Assembly (NCBI GenBank): GCA_937974645.1
Contig: CALJVH010000022.1
Location: 1-42,133 of the forward strand
Reading direction: 5' to 3'
DNA: 42,133 bases
Source of the DNA: an uncultured archaeon
GTDB lineage: Archaea > Thermoproteota > Nitrososphaeria_A > Caldarchaeales > Wolframiiraptoraceae
In this document: positions 31,743 to 42,074 of the stretch, in pieces
How positions within the stretch are numbered: the first letter of the stretch is position 1
Layout: each line of letters begins with the position of its first letter
Translations under genes and position numbers: made by a program
The notes under the pieces: generated by a model
Told to the model about the DNA's origin: nothing
The model's input: the letters and a program-made list of their open reading frames with translations, nothing else
Database searches by the model: none

Positions 31743-34430
31743 TTGAATGATAACTCGAGAAAATTAGAGTTTCCGGTGAGGAAGGTCATCAAGCGGGATG
31801 GCAGGATGGTCGACTTCGATCCCACGAGGATACGCGAGGCCATAAGGAAAGCGATGGTGCATGTCAATCGCTATGACGAGAAGAGCCTGAACAGAGTCGT
31901 CGAATATGTTTTAAAGATGATCGCGGAGAAATATGGCGCCGAGAAAATACCGCACGTAGAGGAGATTCAGGATATAGTTGAGCTGAGCCTCGTGAAATTC
32001 GACCTCTACGAGGTTGCGAAGGCGTATATCCTCTACCGGAAGGAGAGGGAGAGAATTAGGGAGGAGAAGAAGAGGATACTCGAGAAGGATCACGTCGATG
32101 AGATTGATAAGGTTTTCAGCCTTAACGCGCTCCGCCTGATGGCGAGCAGATATCTCTTGAGGGATGAGGGCGGCAAGTTGAGGGAGACTCCTAAGCAGAT
32201 GTTCCAGAGGGTTGCCGCCCTGATAACAATCTCGGACATCCTCCATGATCCTCGGATCTTCGATAAAGACTTCGGCCAGAAGGAGCATCCGTACGAAGAG
32301 TTCGACCCCGCGGAGTACGAGGGGAGGATCGGCCTCGGCAGAAAACACGATGGATCATTCGAGATAACTTGGAATAGGTGGCACTTGGAGCGGATGAAGT
32401 ATCTCTACAATGAGCTGAACCGGGAGAGAGCGATGAAGGTTTCTTGGAGTGAGTTCCTGCGAATGCTCGAAGCAGGTGAGTTCGATGGCTACTACGAGAA
32501 CTTCCTTCAATACTACCAGCTAATGGTCAGCAAGAGGTTTATGCCGAATAGCCCAACCCTCTTCAACGCGGGCACGAGGCTTGGTCAGCTCAGCGCATGC
32601 TTCGTCCTGCACATAGATGATAACTTGGAATCGATAATGGATGCCGCGAAACATGCAGCCCTCATATTCAAGTCAGGCGGAGGCGTGGGGATAAACTACT
32701 CCAGGCTTAGGCCCGAGGGCGACATAGTGTTCTCCACTTTCGGCGTCGCCTCAGGGCCAGTCTCATTCATGAGGATAATAGACACTGTCACGGACGTGGT
32801 TAAGCAGGGGGGAAAGAGGCGCGGAGCGAACATGGGGATCCTCGAGATATGGCACTCGGACATCGAGTCATTCATAAAGGCGAAGGAGAGAGAGGGTTTT
32901 CTCGAGAACTTCAACATCTCCGTGCTAATCACACCAGACTTCTGGGAGCACTATGAGCGAGGCAAGCCCTATCCCCTGAGGAATCCGAGAGATGGTAAGA
33001 TCTGGAGAACCATAGAACCCGCAAGGCTGCTCAGAACAGTCGCCGAGATGGCTTGGAAGACCGGTGACCCTGGAGTCCTATTCCAGGACAACATGAACAG
33101 GCACAATATATTCCTAGAAAAACTTGGGCAAATAAGGTCAACGAACCCCTGTGGTGAGCAGCCCCTTTATCCTTTCGAGTCCTGCAATCTCGGGAGCATA
33201 AACGTGTATGCATTCGTTAGGCATGGTGAGTCGGGCTCGTACTTTGATTGGGATGGGCTTGCAGAGACCGTTAAGCTCGCTGTCAAGTTCTTGGACAACG
33301 TGATCGACGTGAACAAGTATCCGCTGAAGCAGATAGAATATAGGACGAAGAGGTCCAGGAGGATAGGCCTCGGTGTCATGGGCGTCGCCGATGCGCTATT
33401 CGCCCTTAGGATACCGTACAACAGCGAGGAGGGCTTCCGATTCATGAGTAGGCTCGCAGAGTTCATTGCTTACCACGCATACCTCGCGAGCGTGGAGCTT
33501 GCCAAGGAGCGCGGCCCATTCCCACTTTACTGGGACTCAGCATACCCGAGGGAGGAGCTCCCGATCGCGGGATTCTATCATCCGGATGAGTGGACGCTAA
33601 ACTGGAACAAGCTCATCGAGGAGATAAAGAAGAATGGAATCAGGAATAGCCACGTGACAACCGTTGCGCCTACTGGGAGCATCTCGATGCTCGTTGACGT
33701 CTCATCCGGGCTTGAGCCCCAATTCGCCCTAGTATATGAGAAGCGGGTGACGGTTGGAACATTTTACTACATAGATATCGAGTTCGAGAGACAATTGAAG
33801 GAGCGCGGGCTGCTGAACGACGCGATATTAAGGAAGGTTGCGGAGAATGGCGGATCTGTTCAGGGACTGGAGGAGATACCTGAAGACATGAGAAGGATCT
33901 TCTTAGTTGCCTACGATATACCGTGGTGGGACCACGTTAGGGCGCAATACGAGTTCCAGAAGTGGGTTGATGCATCTGTCAGCAAGACGATAAACATGCC
34001 GGCATGGGTCACGGTTGACGATGTGCTGAAGGCGTACCTCTTCGCCTACAGGCTCGGATTGAAGGGAGTAACGATTTACAGGGATACATCGAAGTCGGCG
34101 CAAGTCCTCGTCACGCCCACACAGAGGCTATCCAGATATATCGCCTTAACGCCTAACAAGACTCTGGAGCTTATGAAATCTCTCGGGATCGAGCCTCCCG
34201 CGATCGGCGTCCACGAAGTTGAGGATGTTGAGCGGAAGAAGAGGATACTTCAAGTGGCATACACAGGTGAAGAGCATGCCGAGATAGAGGTGGAGAAAGC
34301 CAGCGGCGGTAAATCGGTTAGAAAGGAGCCTTATGAGAGGTGCCCGGAATGCGGCAGCCAGAACCTCGTCTATCAAGAGGGCTGCGTCAGGTGCATGGAT
34401 TGCGGATGGACTAGCTGCCTAGTCACTTAG
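31743..34430 (+). CDS. nrdJ: Adenosylcobalamin-dependent (class II) ribonucleotide reductase
   Basis: 895 residues. This enzyme makes all deoxynucleotides using a cobalamin radical, with no oxygen requirement. An ATP-cone lies near 12-105 (VIKRDGRMVDFDPTRIREAI). The catalytic barrel includes PNSPTLFNAGTRLGQLSACF with its first active-site cysteine, FKSGGGVGINYSRLRPEG, the radical-cysteine and glutamate loop NPCGEQPLYPFESCNLGSIN, and VTTVAPTGSISMLVDVSSG. The C-terminus is a zinc ribbon, CPECGSQNL to CMDCGWTSC, which supplies the swinging thiols. The start is TTG 31743 with GGGGAG about 10 bases upstream. No class I or III partner genes are adjacent. A broken adenosyltransferase lies at 976-1155. 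Confidence 0.94.
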   Translation: MNDNSRKLEFPVRKVIKRDGRMVDFDPTRIREAIRKAMVHVNRYDEKSLNRVVEYVLKMIAEKYGAEKIPHVEEIQDIVELSLVKFDLYEVAKAYILYRKERERIREEKKRILEKDHVDEIDKVFSLNALRLMASRYLLRDEGGKLRETPKQMFQRVAALITISDILHDPRIFDKDFGQKEHPYEEFDPAEYEGRIGLGRKHDGSFEITWNRWHLERMKYLYNELNRERAMKVSWSEFLRMLEAGEFDGYYENFLQYYQLMVSKRFMPNSPTLFNAGTRLGQLSACFVLHIDDNLESIMDAAKHAALIFKSGGGVGINYSRLRPEGDIVFSTFGVASGPVSFMRIIDTVTDVVKQGGKRRGANMGILEIWHSDIESFIKAKEREGFLENFNISVLITPDFWEHYERGKPYPLRNPRDGKIWRTIEPARLLRTVAEMAWKTGDPGVLFQDNMNRHNIFLEKLGQIRSTNPCGEQPLYPFESCNLGSINVYAFVRHGESGSYFDWDGLAETVKLAVKFLDNVIDVNKYPLKQIEYRTKRSRRIGLGVMGVADALFALRIPYNSEEGFRFMSRLAEFIAYHAYLASVELAKERGPFPLYWDSAYPREELPIAGFYHPDEWTLNWNKLIEEIKKNGIRNSHVTTVAPTGSISMLVDVSSGLEPQFALVYEKRVTVGTFYYIDIEFERQLKERGLLNDAILRKVAENGGSVQGLEEIPEDMRRIFLVAYDIPWWDHVRAQYEFQKWVDASVSKTINMPAWVTVDDVLKAYLFAYRLGLKGVTIYRDTSKSAQVLVTPTQRLSRYIALTPNKTLELMKSLGIEPPAIGVHEVEDVERKKRILQVAYTGEEHAEIEVEKASGGKSVRKEPYERCPECGSQNLVYQEGCVRCMDCGWTSCLVT

Positions 34431-34494
34431 AATTTGAACTAAACCTCGCAATCGCTAATAAGTAGGGGCGGATTAATTGAATTAGGAAGAGCTC

Positions 34495-35586
34495 ATGAGC
34501 CAACAGATCTACGCATCTGATAGGATAAAGCAGGCGGTGCTGGAGCGTTTTAAGAAGCTTGGAGAGAGCGTTGTATCGGACTTGGAGAAGGGGGCCTTTC
34601 CCAAAATTGAGGTTCCGGCGAGAACTACGTCAAACATAGTGTATGATGAGAGGCTGAGGCAGTATGTGCTCGGAGGTAAGAAGATGGAAAGAACTGCGAG
34701 AAATGTTAGGCATCTTAGACCCTTCGCTCAGCTTCTCTGGATAGCGACATTCGCGAAGCAGCTCATTCAGCGTGGGAAAACATCAACGCTCAGGGACACT
34801 TATTACGTCGCGATAGGCGAGGGGATAGACTTCGAGGATCAGGCTGAGAGCGATGAGCTGATAATGCAGCTCGAGTCAATTCTAGACTTCCCAAGGGAAG
34901 ACTTCAATATATTCCCGGAGGAGAGGGCATCCATATACGGGGATCTCGTGATAGAGTACACGGTGCCGGGCTTCAGAGGAAGGAGGATAGATCTCTCAGC
35001 GCATCCAGACGGCTTCGCCATAGGGCCCGCCCTAACAACTGCCGAGCTCGTTAAGTGCAGGGCCGAGCAGGTCTTCGTGATAGAGAAGGGCGCGGTCTTC
35101 GCGAGGTTCGTCGAGGAGGGAGCGGACAAGAAATACAAAGCGATACTTATACACACGGCTGGACAGTCCCCGAGAAACTGCAGGAAGCTGATTAGGCGGC
35201 TGCACGATGAGCTAAACCTACCGATATACGTCTTCACGGATGCGGATCCGTGGGGAGTTCACATCGCGAGCGTTCTGATACATGGCTCGGCCCTCAGCGC
35301 CCACATAAAGGAGATAAACGTGCCGGATGCAGCTTGGGCAGGGGTCTGGCCCAGCGACATAAGAAGATACAAGCTACCATCCATGAAGCTCTCCGACCGC
35401 GACGTCAAAAGAATACAAGAACTGGAGGATGATCCAAGATATCAGAAGGATCCGTGGAGGAGGGAGATCAAAGAGTTCTGGAAGATAAAGAGGAAAGCAG
35501 AACTCGAGGCCTTCAGCAGATACGGTCTCGAATTCATAGTAGAGGAGTTCCTACCGGAAAGACTCGCGGAGCTCCAAAGGCGCTAG
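34495..35586 (+). CDS. top6A: DNA topoisomerase VI subunit A
   Basis: 363 residues. This is the DNA-cleaving, Spo11-like subunit of the type IIB topoisomerase that relaxes and decatenates DNA. The CAP domain has the catalytic tyrosine in TSTLRDTYYVAIGEG (Tyr103/104). The Toprim domain has Glu197 in VFVIEKGAVF and the magnesium-binding DADPWG at 249-254. The C-terminus DPWRREIKEFWKIKRKAELE is also typical. ATG 34495 start. Subunit B, often adjacent in other archaea, is not in the window. Confidence 0.96.
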   Translation: MSQQIYASDRIKQAVLERFKKLGESVVSDLEKGAFPKIEVPARTTSNIVYDERLRQYVLGGKKMERTARNVRHLRPFAQLLWIATFAKQLIQRGKTSTLRDTYYVAIGEGIDFEDQAESDELIMQLESILDFPREDFNIFPEERASIYGDLVIEYTVPGFRGRRIDLSAHPDGFAIGPALTTAELVKCRAEQVFVIEKGAVFARFVEEGADKKYKAILIHTAGQSPRNCRKLIRRLHDELNLPIYVFTDADPWGVHIASVLIHGSALSAHIKEINVPDAAWAGVWPSDIRRYKLPSMKLSDRDVKRIQELEDDPRYQKDPWRREIKEFWKIKRKAELEAFSRYGLEFIVEEFLPERLAELQRR

Positions 35587-35626
35587 AACGGCATAAGGGA
35601 ATAAAATTGAATCGGGTGCTGCGGGA

Positions 35627-36475
35627 TTACCTGACGAAGCCCATTGTGAGCCCTCTGATTAGGTATTTCTGGATCGCGGCCGCTAGCGTTATCACCGGTA
35701 TCGAGATTATTACTCCGGCAGCGGCCAGCGGCCCCCAGAGGATTCCATACTGGTTGGAGAAGTAGGCCGCGAAGACCGTTAACGGCATGGCAGCTTCTCC
35801 GGGGGCTAATAGCAATGGTATCAGGAACTCCGCCCAGCTGAATAAGAATGCAAATATCGCCGCGGTCGCCAGCCCTCCCGAGGCCTGCGGCAGGACAATC
35901 TTATAGAATACCTGCCACTCGCTACATCCATCCAGCATTGCAGCCTCCTCAGTCTCCTTCGGGACGCTCTTAAGAGCGCCTATCATAAACCATGTGGTTA
36001 TGGGGAAGGTCACTAGGGGATAGACAAGTATGAGCCCTCCCAGCGTATTATAGAGGCCTAGTGTCCTCGTTAAGACTACAAGCGGATAAAGTATCGCGAC
36101 CGCTGGTATCATTCTCAGGCTTAGAATCCAGTTAGCGAACATCGATCCGCCCGCGCGATACCTTAGTATAGCGTAAGCAGTCATTGCGCCAAGAATGCTT
36201 GTGATAAGTGATGTGCAGATCGACACTATCAAGCTGTTCATTAGGTAGCGGCCTATTGGCGGGAAATGCCCCCTAACACCATATATCCCTCCAGTGATAA
36301 GGACTTCATAGTAGTTCTTGAAAGTCGGTTCTTTAGGTATAAGTTCTGGTGTTGCCCACTCGCCTATTGGCTTAAATGAGGTCGCGATCATCCATAGGAA
36401 TGGTGTCAAATACGCGATGCATACTAGCCAGCAAGCCAAGCTGATTACGAGCGTGAGTATGTGAGTTTTTTTCAC
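35627..36475 (-). CDS. Sugar-type ABC permease, MalG-like
   Basis: 282 residues with six helices and the EAA loop EEAAMLDGCSEWQVFYKIVLPQASGG near residues 185-210. The N-terminal TPFLWMIATSFKPIGEWATPELIPKEPTFKNYY is typical of MalG/UgpE subunits in carbohydrate uptake family 1. GTG 36475 start follows GAGAG; it is 4 bases from the stop of the MalF-like gene and so is co-translated. No ATPase is nearby. Confidence 0.9.
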   Translation of the reverse strand: MKKTHILTLVISLACWLVCIAYLTPFLWMIATSFKPIGEWATPELIPKEPTFKNYYEVLITGGIYGVRGHFPPIGRYLMNSLIVSICTSLITSILGAMTAYAILRYRAGGSMFANWILSLRMIPAVAILYPLVVLTRTLGLYNTLGGLILVYPLVTFPITTWFMIGALKSVPKETEEAAMLDGCSEWQVFYKIVLPQASGGLATAAIFAFLFSWAEFLIPLLLAPGEAAMPLTVFAAYFSNQYGILWGPLAAAGVIISIPVITLAAAIQKYLIRGLTMGFVR

Positions 36476-36479
36476 TCTC

Positions 36480-37373
36480 TCACCCCCAAATTATTCTTTC
36501 GACCTTAAAGAGTCTCATTAGTGTCATGAGGACTAAGGTGATTGCCATCGCTAGCAGGATCACAGAGAGAAGCGCGGCATAGCCGATGTTTGCCTTGGCG
36601 GCGGTCAGTGTGAATCCGACTTTGTAGATGTAGAATGGCAAAGTCGTCGTGATGTTTCCGGGCCCGCCGAAGGTTAGCATGTAGATTATATCGAAGATTC
36701 TCAAGGAGTCTATTAACCGCAGCAAGGCTATCACCATTATGACTGTTTTAGCCATCGGAAGTGTTATGTGTCTCAGCACGCTCCAGCCGCTTGCCCCATC
36801 AAGAGAAGCGGCCTCACGTATGTCGGATGGAACGCTCTCTATTCCGCTGGCGACAGCGAGCATGACAAAAGGCGTCCATTGCCATATGTCAAGAATTGCC
36901 AGAACAAAGATCACTTTGAATGGATCGCCAAGGGGCGCGCTGAGCCAGGGTTGCGGAGGTAGCCCAATTGACTGGAGAAAGGCGTTCAGCGGCCCGTAGG
37001 TGAAGAAAATCATCTTCCAGTTCAAGCCGACTATTACGGCTGGTATGCTCATGGGAATAAGCATCAGCGATCTTATGAGAATCTTCCCCTGAAGATATCT
37101 TGACGTGAATATTATTGCCAGCAGTATCCCGAGTCCCACTGCTACTGGGACGGTAATCGTTGTTAAGAGAAACATTATCCCAATCGCGTACCACGCCTCA
37201 GGATCATTCGCAAACGTCACGAAGTTATCAAGACCTGTGAATTTCGGAGCGAAATCGATTAAGGGATTAAAGCTCTGAAACATCATCATGTAGAGATAAA
37301 TTGTCGGATAGATTGTTAATAGGAGTAGGAGAGTTAGCGCAGGCAAGATCAGAGCGAGCACGCCACGCCTCAT
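36480..37373 (-). CDS. Sugar-type ABC permease, MalF/UgpA-like
   Basis: 297 residues with six helices. FAPKFTGLDNFVTFANDPEAWYAI at the N-terminus and the EAA loop REAASLDGASGWSVLRHITLPMAK near 195-215 identify the partner permease of the importer. ATG 37373 start. TTTAAATGG about 40 bases upstream is a likely TATA box. It is divergent from the binding protein at 37484, so both arms share one intergenic region of 110 bases. Confidence 0.9.
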   Translation of the reverse strand: MRRGVLALILPALTLLLLLTIYPTIYLYMMMFQSFNPLIDFAPKFTGLDNFVTFANDPEAWYAIGIMFLLTTITVPVAVGLGILLAIIFTSRYLQGKILIRSLMLIPMSIPAVIVGLNWKMIFFTYGPLNAFLQSIGLPPQPWLSAPLGDPFKVIFVLAILDIWQWTPFVMLAVASGIESVPSDIREAASLDGASGWSVLRHITLPMAKTVIMVIALLRLIDSLRIFDIIYMLTFGGPGNITTTLPFYIYKVGFTLTAAKANIGYAALLSVILLAMAITLVLMTLMRLFKVERIIWG

Positions 37374-37457
37374 TTCCTAACACTAGCGATTTTAGTGGAT
37401 TACTCTCCATTTAAAGATTTAATCAAACATATAATGCACGTGGAAAACTTTATTAAC

Positions 37458-37465
37458 TATATAAG
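37458..37465 (+). promoter_or_regulatory. TATA box of the binding-protein gene
   Basis: TATATAAG is centred about 25 bases before the ATG at 37484, so the transcript is probably leaderless. The same 110-base gap also holds the divergent permease promoter near 37409-37415, and would be the natural place for a shared operator; I see no clear operator palindrome. Confidence 0.55.
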
Positions 37466-37483
37466 ATCCTTTTTTATTGAGAC

Positions 37484-38989
37484 ATGTCCGGTAAAGATGA
37501 GTTCCATACGCCTTTTAATGAGAAAATAACAAGAAGAGAAGCGCTATCTAGGACGGCGAAAATAGCTATTGCAGCTGGAGTAGCCGCCGTGGCGGCTGGT
37601 GTTGGCGGTTACCTGGGCTGGCAGTACTTAGCGAAGCCTAAGGCGAAGATTCGTGTCGTCGCGATCGCGCACGCGGCTCCTGGCATGAAGGCGGTCGCGG
37701 AGGAGGACTTCATGAAGGCTTATCCGAATATTGAGGTCGAGACATTGCTATTCGATTGGGAGACTGGTAGGGATAGGCAGCTTCACGAGTTTGCAACGCG
37801 CGCAGGAGAGTATGATGTCGTCATGTGGGACTGCATATATACGGGCGCATTCGCGCCCCACTGCTATACTATCGATGAGCTGAGAGCAAAGTATCCGGAT
37901 GCCGAGATATTCAGGGAATACCACGACTTCCTCCCAACCGTTGACAGGAGGTATATGCAATGGGAAGGTAAGAGGATAGGCTACGTGATCTGCGCAAATG
38001 TTATGGCGATGTTCTATCGGAAAGATCTCTGGGAGGATCCAAGGATCAAGGATATGTATAGAAAGTGGATAGATAAGAATTTGGCGGATCTGCAGGCTAA
38101 GGCCCCTGAGATAGGTCTTGACCCCAAGAGGATCCCAACAGAGCTCAAGGTTCCAACAATCTTGGAAGACGTCTATGCTATTGGAAGGTTCTTCACCAAG
38201 AAGTTTAACCCCGACTCCCCAGTCGAGGCTGGGAACACCATAATGGCCATGAGAACTCATACAATCCACTGGGAGTATGCATGGCTCTTCGCCCAGTGGC
38301 GGAACTCGCCCGAGGGCAAGGCGAGGTGCGGTGATCTCAAGGAGCCGTGGGGAGGCCTGTTCACGGCGGATGGCAGGATAGCATTTGACCCCGACATCAC
38401 GGATATGGGTGTTAAGGTGCTGAAGATGTTCAGGGAGTTCTGCGAATACGTTCCGAACCCGATGCAGACTGAGTGGTCAGAGTGTATGGAGCTGCTTGGC
38501 AGAGGGCATGCGGCGATGTGGGCCGGATCATGGGCATCAACATTCATAGACTTCATCGAGAAGGCCCCAGAGGAGTATCCTGAGACAGCTGGGAAGATCT
38601 GGGTAGCTCCAACTCCAGGCATCCCGATCGACGGGACCTGGCAGGTGGGTGTTAACCGGTACTCGAAGAATCCAAAGGAGGCATGGCTCTACTGCCAGTA
38701 TCTCGTGCTCCGCGACTCTGCGATAAAGCAGTGGAGGGTTTCATCATCGTTCCCGGGCCGTCGCTCGGTGATAGAGGAGCTCGCACCAGAGTATCCGGGC
38801 ATATTCAAGGAGGTCTTCCTAGACTCTCTGCTCAGGGCTGACTTCAGGAACTATGTTCCGGAGAACCCGATGCTCGAGGACTCGATAGCCAAGTGGGTCA
38901 CAGAGTACGTTGCCGGCAGGATCGATGCGGAGACCGCAATACGAGAAATGACGAAGGAGTGGAAGAGCATTCTAAGGCTCACCTACTAG
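37484..38989 (+). CDS. ABC solute-binding protein, family 1, Tat-like signal
   Basis: 501 residues. The N-terminus has a twin-arginine pattern, KITRREALS (Arg17, Arg18), followed by a hydrophobic segment rich in Ala and Gly at about 26-48, so it is probably exported folded and kept as a membrane anchor. The mature part is a family 1 binding protein: FMKAYPNIEVETLLFDWETG, YDVVMWD, MAMFYRKDLWED and GHAAMWAGSWAS. The ligand is likely a sugar or oligosaccharide. It pairs with the divergent permeases at 35627-37373. T-rich tracts at 39006-39040 may terminate it. Confidence 0.87.
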   Translation: MSGKDEFHTPFNEKITRREALSRTAKIAIAAGVAAVAAGVGGYLGWQYLAKPKAKIRVVAIAHAAPGMKAVAEEDFMKAYPNIEVETLLFDWETGRDRQLHEFATRAGEYDVVMWDCIYTGAFAPHCYTIDELRAKYPDAEIFREYHDFLPTVDRRYMQWEGKRIGYVICANVMAMFYRKDLWEDPRIKDMYRKWIDKNLADLQAKAPEIGLDPKRIPTELKVPTILEDVYAIGRFFTKKFNPDSPVEAGNTIMAMRTHTIHWEYAWLFAQWRNSPEGKARCGDLKEPWGGLFTADGRIAFDPDITDMGVKVLKMFREFCEYVPNPMQTEWSECMELLGRGHAAMWAGSWASTFIDFIEKAPEEYPETAGKIWVAPTPGIPIDGTWQVGVNRYSKNPKEAWLYCQYLVLRDSAIKQWRVSSSFPGRRSVIEELAPEYPGIFKEVFLDSLLRADFRNYVPENPMLEDSIAKWVTEYVAGRIDAETAIREMTKEWKSILRLTY

Positions 38990-39073
38990 CCCCACCTCCC
39001 CTCCTTTTTTACCTCCCATCTCTTCCCCACTTTTTCTGAGAAAGGCTTAAGCTAAATATTCCTCGGTGGATCT

Positions 39074-39880
39074 TTGCAGTTGGCATTGAAGTTTATTCCC
39101 GGGCGGCCCGCCCTACTAGCTGAGAAGCCCGTCAGATCCTTGATAGTCACTGATGTCCACTTTGGTTTTGAGGCCGAGCTCGCGGGTAAGGGGCTCAGGG
39201 TTCCCAGCCAAGCTTGGAGGCTCGAGAGAAGCCTCATCGAGCTCTGCGAGGAGATGGGCGCTGAGAAGCTGATATTCTTGGGGGATTTGAAGCACATGAT
39301 CCCATTATCTTCTTGGATCGAGTGGAGGGAGATGCCCGGGGCCATTCGAAGGATACGCGAGCTCGGCGTAGAGATGATGCTCATCCCCGGGAATCACGAT
39401 GGCGACGTGGACAAGATTCTGGGAAGCCTGATCTCATATCAGCCCTCTAGGGGGGTGCTCATCGATGGGAGGATGAGGATATATCTTCTCCACGGGCATG
39501 CTTGGCCCGATGAACGGGTTCTCGAGGCAGACATCATAGTGATGGGCCACCTCCATCCAGTCGTGAGCCTAAGGACGGATATCGGGTCGATCATAAGCAG
39601 GAAGGCGTGGCTCTATGCTCACGGAGATAAGAAAAATCTTGCCGAGAAGCTCGGGATAAGCTCTAGGAGGAGGGGCAGGATAGATTTAATAGTGATGCCG
39701 GCCTTTAACCCGATCGTATCCGGCCTATCCGTGAATAGTCTCCAGCCCCGGGAGAATCTCTGGCCGCTCGTGAGGAGCGGTGCATTCGATCTAGATCAAG
39801 CCGAGGCGATAACGCTCGACGGAGAACGTCTCGGATATATAGGATACCTGAGGCGACTTCTCTTAGAGCAGGAGGCTTGA
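39074..39880 (+). CDS. Calcineurin-like metallophosphoesterase (COG1407 type)
   Basis: 268 residues. Metal-binding motifs are all present: VTDVHFGFE, IFLGDLKHM, IPGNHDGDVD, LLHGHAWPD and MGHLHPVVSL. This set and the order match the archaeal ICC-like phosphoesterases of COG1407, some of which lie beside DNA repair genes. The start is TTG 39074 with GGTGG upstream, and a TATA-like CTAAATATT at about 39052-39060. It overlaps the SWIM gene by 4 bases. Substrate unknown. Confidence 0.87.
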   Translation: MQLALKFIPGRPALLAEKPVRSLIVTDVHFGFEAELAGKGLRVPSQAWRLERSLIELCEEMGAEKLIFLGDLKHMIPLSSWIEWREMPGAIRRIRELGVEMMLIPGNHDGDVDKILGSLISYQPSRGVLIDGRMRIYLLHGHAWPDERVLEADIIVMGHLHPVVSLRTDIGSIISRKAWLYAHGDKKNLAEKLGISSRRRGRIDLIVMPAFNPIVSGLSVNSLQPRENLWPLVRSGAFDLDQAEAITLDGERLGYIGYLRRLLLEQEA

Positions 39881-40206
39881 CGAGTATCCTGGTGGAGGCC
39901 GAAAATGCGGTGAGAGCTGGTAGGGTGAAGCTACACGTCTTCAAGCCGAGTGGGAGAAGGCGATGGGTGGTGGTTGGAAAGCATGGGGAATACCTAGTTC
40001 TCCCCGAAGCCGGCTATTGCTCCTGCCCCGACTTCTTCTTCCGAGTCATGAGCGGAGAGAAACCAACATGCTACCACCTAGTAGCCGTAAAGCTCGCGAT
40101 CGAGAGAAACCAATTCAAGACAGTGGAGAAATATGATGCTGAACACGACCAGCTAATGGAATGCTGGCTCAAAGGTGAAGCCCTCCCGAAGAAGGACGAT
40201 AGCTGA
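39877..40206 (+). CDS. SWIM zinc-finger protein
   Basis: 109 residues. The SWIM motif is CSCPDFFFRVMSGEKPTCYHL (CxC...CxH) at about 47-68. The N-terminal half resembles the small strand region that precedes the finger in archaeal SWIM proteins. Eukaryotic Sws1 and Shu complex members of this class assist Rad51 filaments, so a RadA link is possible but not shown. The TTG start overlaps the TGA of the phosphoesterase, suggesting translational coupling. It converges on the 16S gene with about 90 bases to the rRNA processing stem. Confidence 0.82.
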   Translation: MTSILVEAENAVRAGRVKLHVFKPSGRRRWVVVGKHGEYLVLPEAGYCSCPDFFFRVMSGEKPTCYHLVAVKLAIERNQFKTVEKYDAEHDQLMECWLKGEALPKKDDS

Positions 40207-40265
40207 AAATATTCTTCAACCGTATTCTCAAGCATTTTTCCCAATGGAGAATGCCCGGAAATTTG

Positions 40266-40309
40266 TACGCGGGGCCCCTTTCGCATCCCGGAGAGTGCAC
40301 CCCAGGCGG
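40266..40309 (-). other. 3' strand of the pre-16S processing stem
   Basis: On the RNA, 40309-40295 (CCGCCTGGGGTGCAC) pairs perfectly with 42014-42000, and 40278-40266 (GGGGCCCCGCGTA) pairs with 42045-42033. A GAGA/TCTC helix offset by a 2-3 base bulge lies between them. This is the long flanking stem cut by the splicing endonuclease during 16S maturation. Confidence 0.7.
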
Positions 40310-40328
40310 GGGAGTACGAAATTGGCGG

Positions 40329-41996
<1,668 letters not shown>

Positions 41997-41999
41997 TCG

Positions 42000-42045
42000 C
42001 CGCCTGGGGTGCACTTTCTCTAGGGTCTTGCGGGGGCCCCGCGTA
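42000..42045 (-). other. 5' strand of the pre-16S processing stem
   Basis: This is the partner of 40266-40309. GTGCACCCCAGGCGG (42014-42000) and TACGCGGGGCCCC (42045-42033) form perfect helices with it. The outer part (GTCTTGCGGGGG and CCCCGCGTAAGAC, 42025-42049) could alternatively fold on itself. Confidence 0.7.
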
Positions 42046-42046
42046 A

Positions 42047-42074
42047 GACCTAAGCGTCATCGTGTGCTTAGGTC
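42047..42074 (-). other. Hairpin in the 16S leader
   Basis: GACCTAAGC (42047-42055) pairs with GCTTAGGTC (42066-42074) around a 10-base loop in the external transcribed spacer. The rRNA promoter itself is not clearly visible before the window ends at 42133. Confidence 0.5.
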
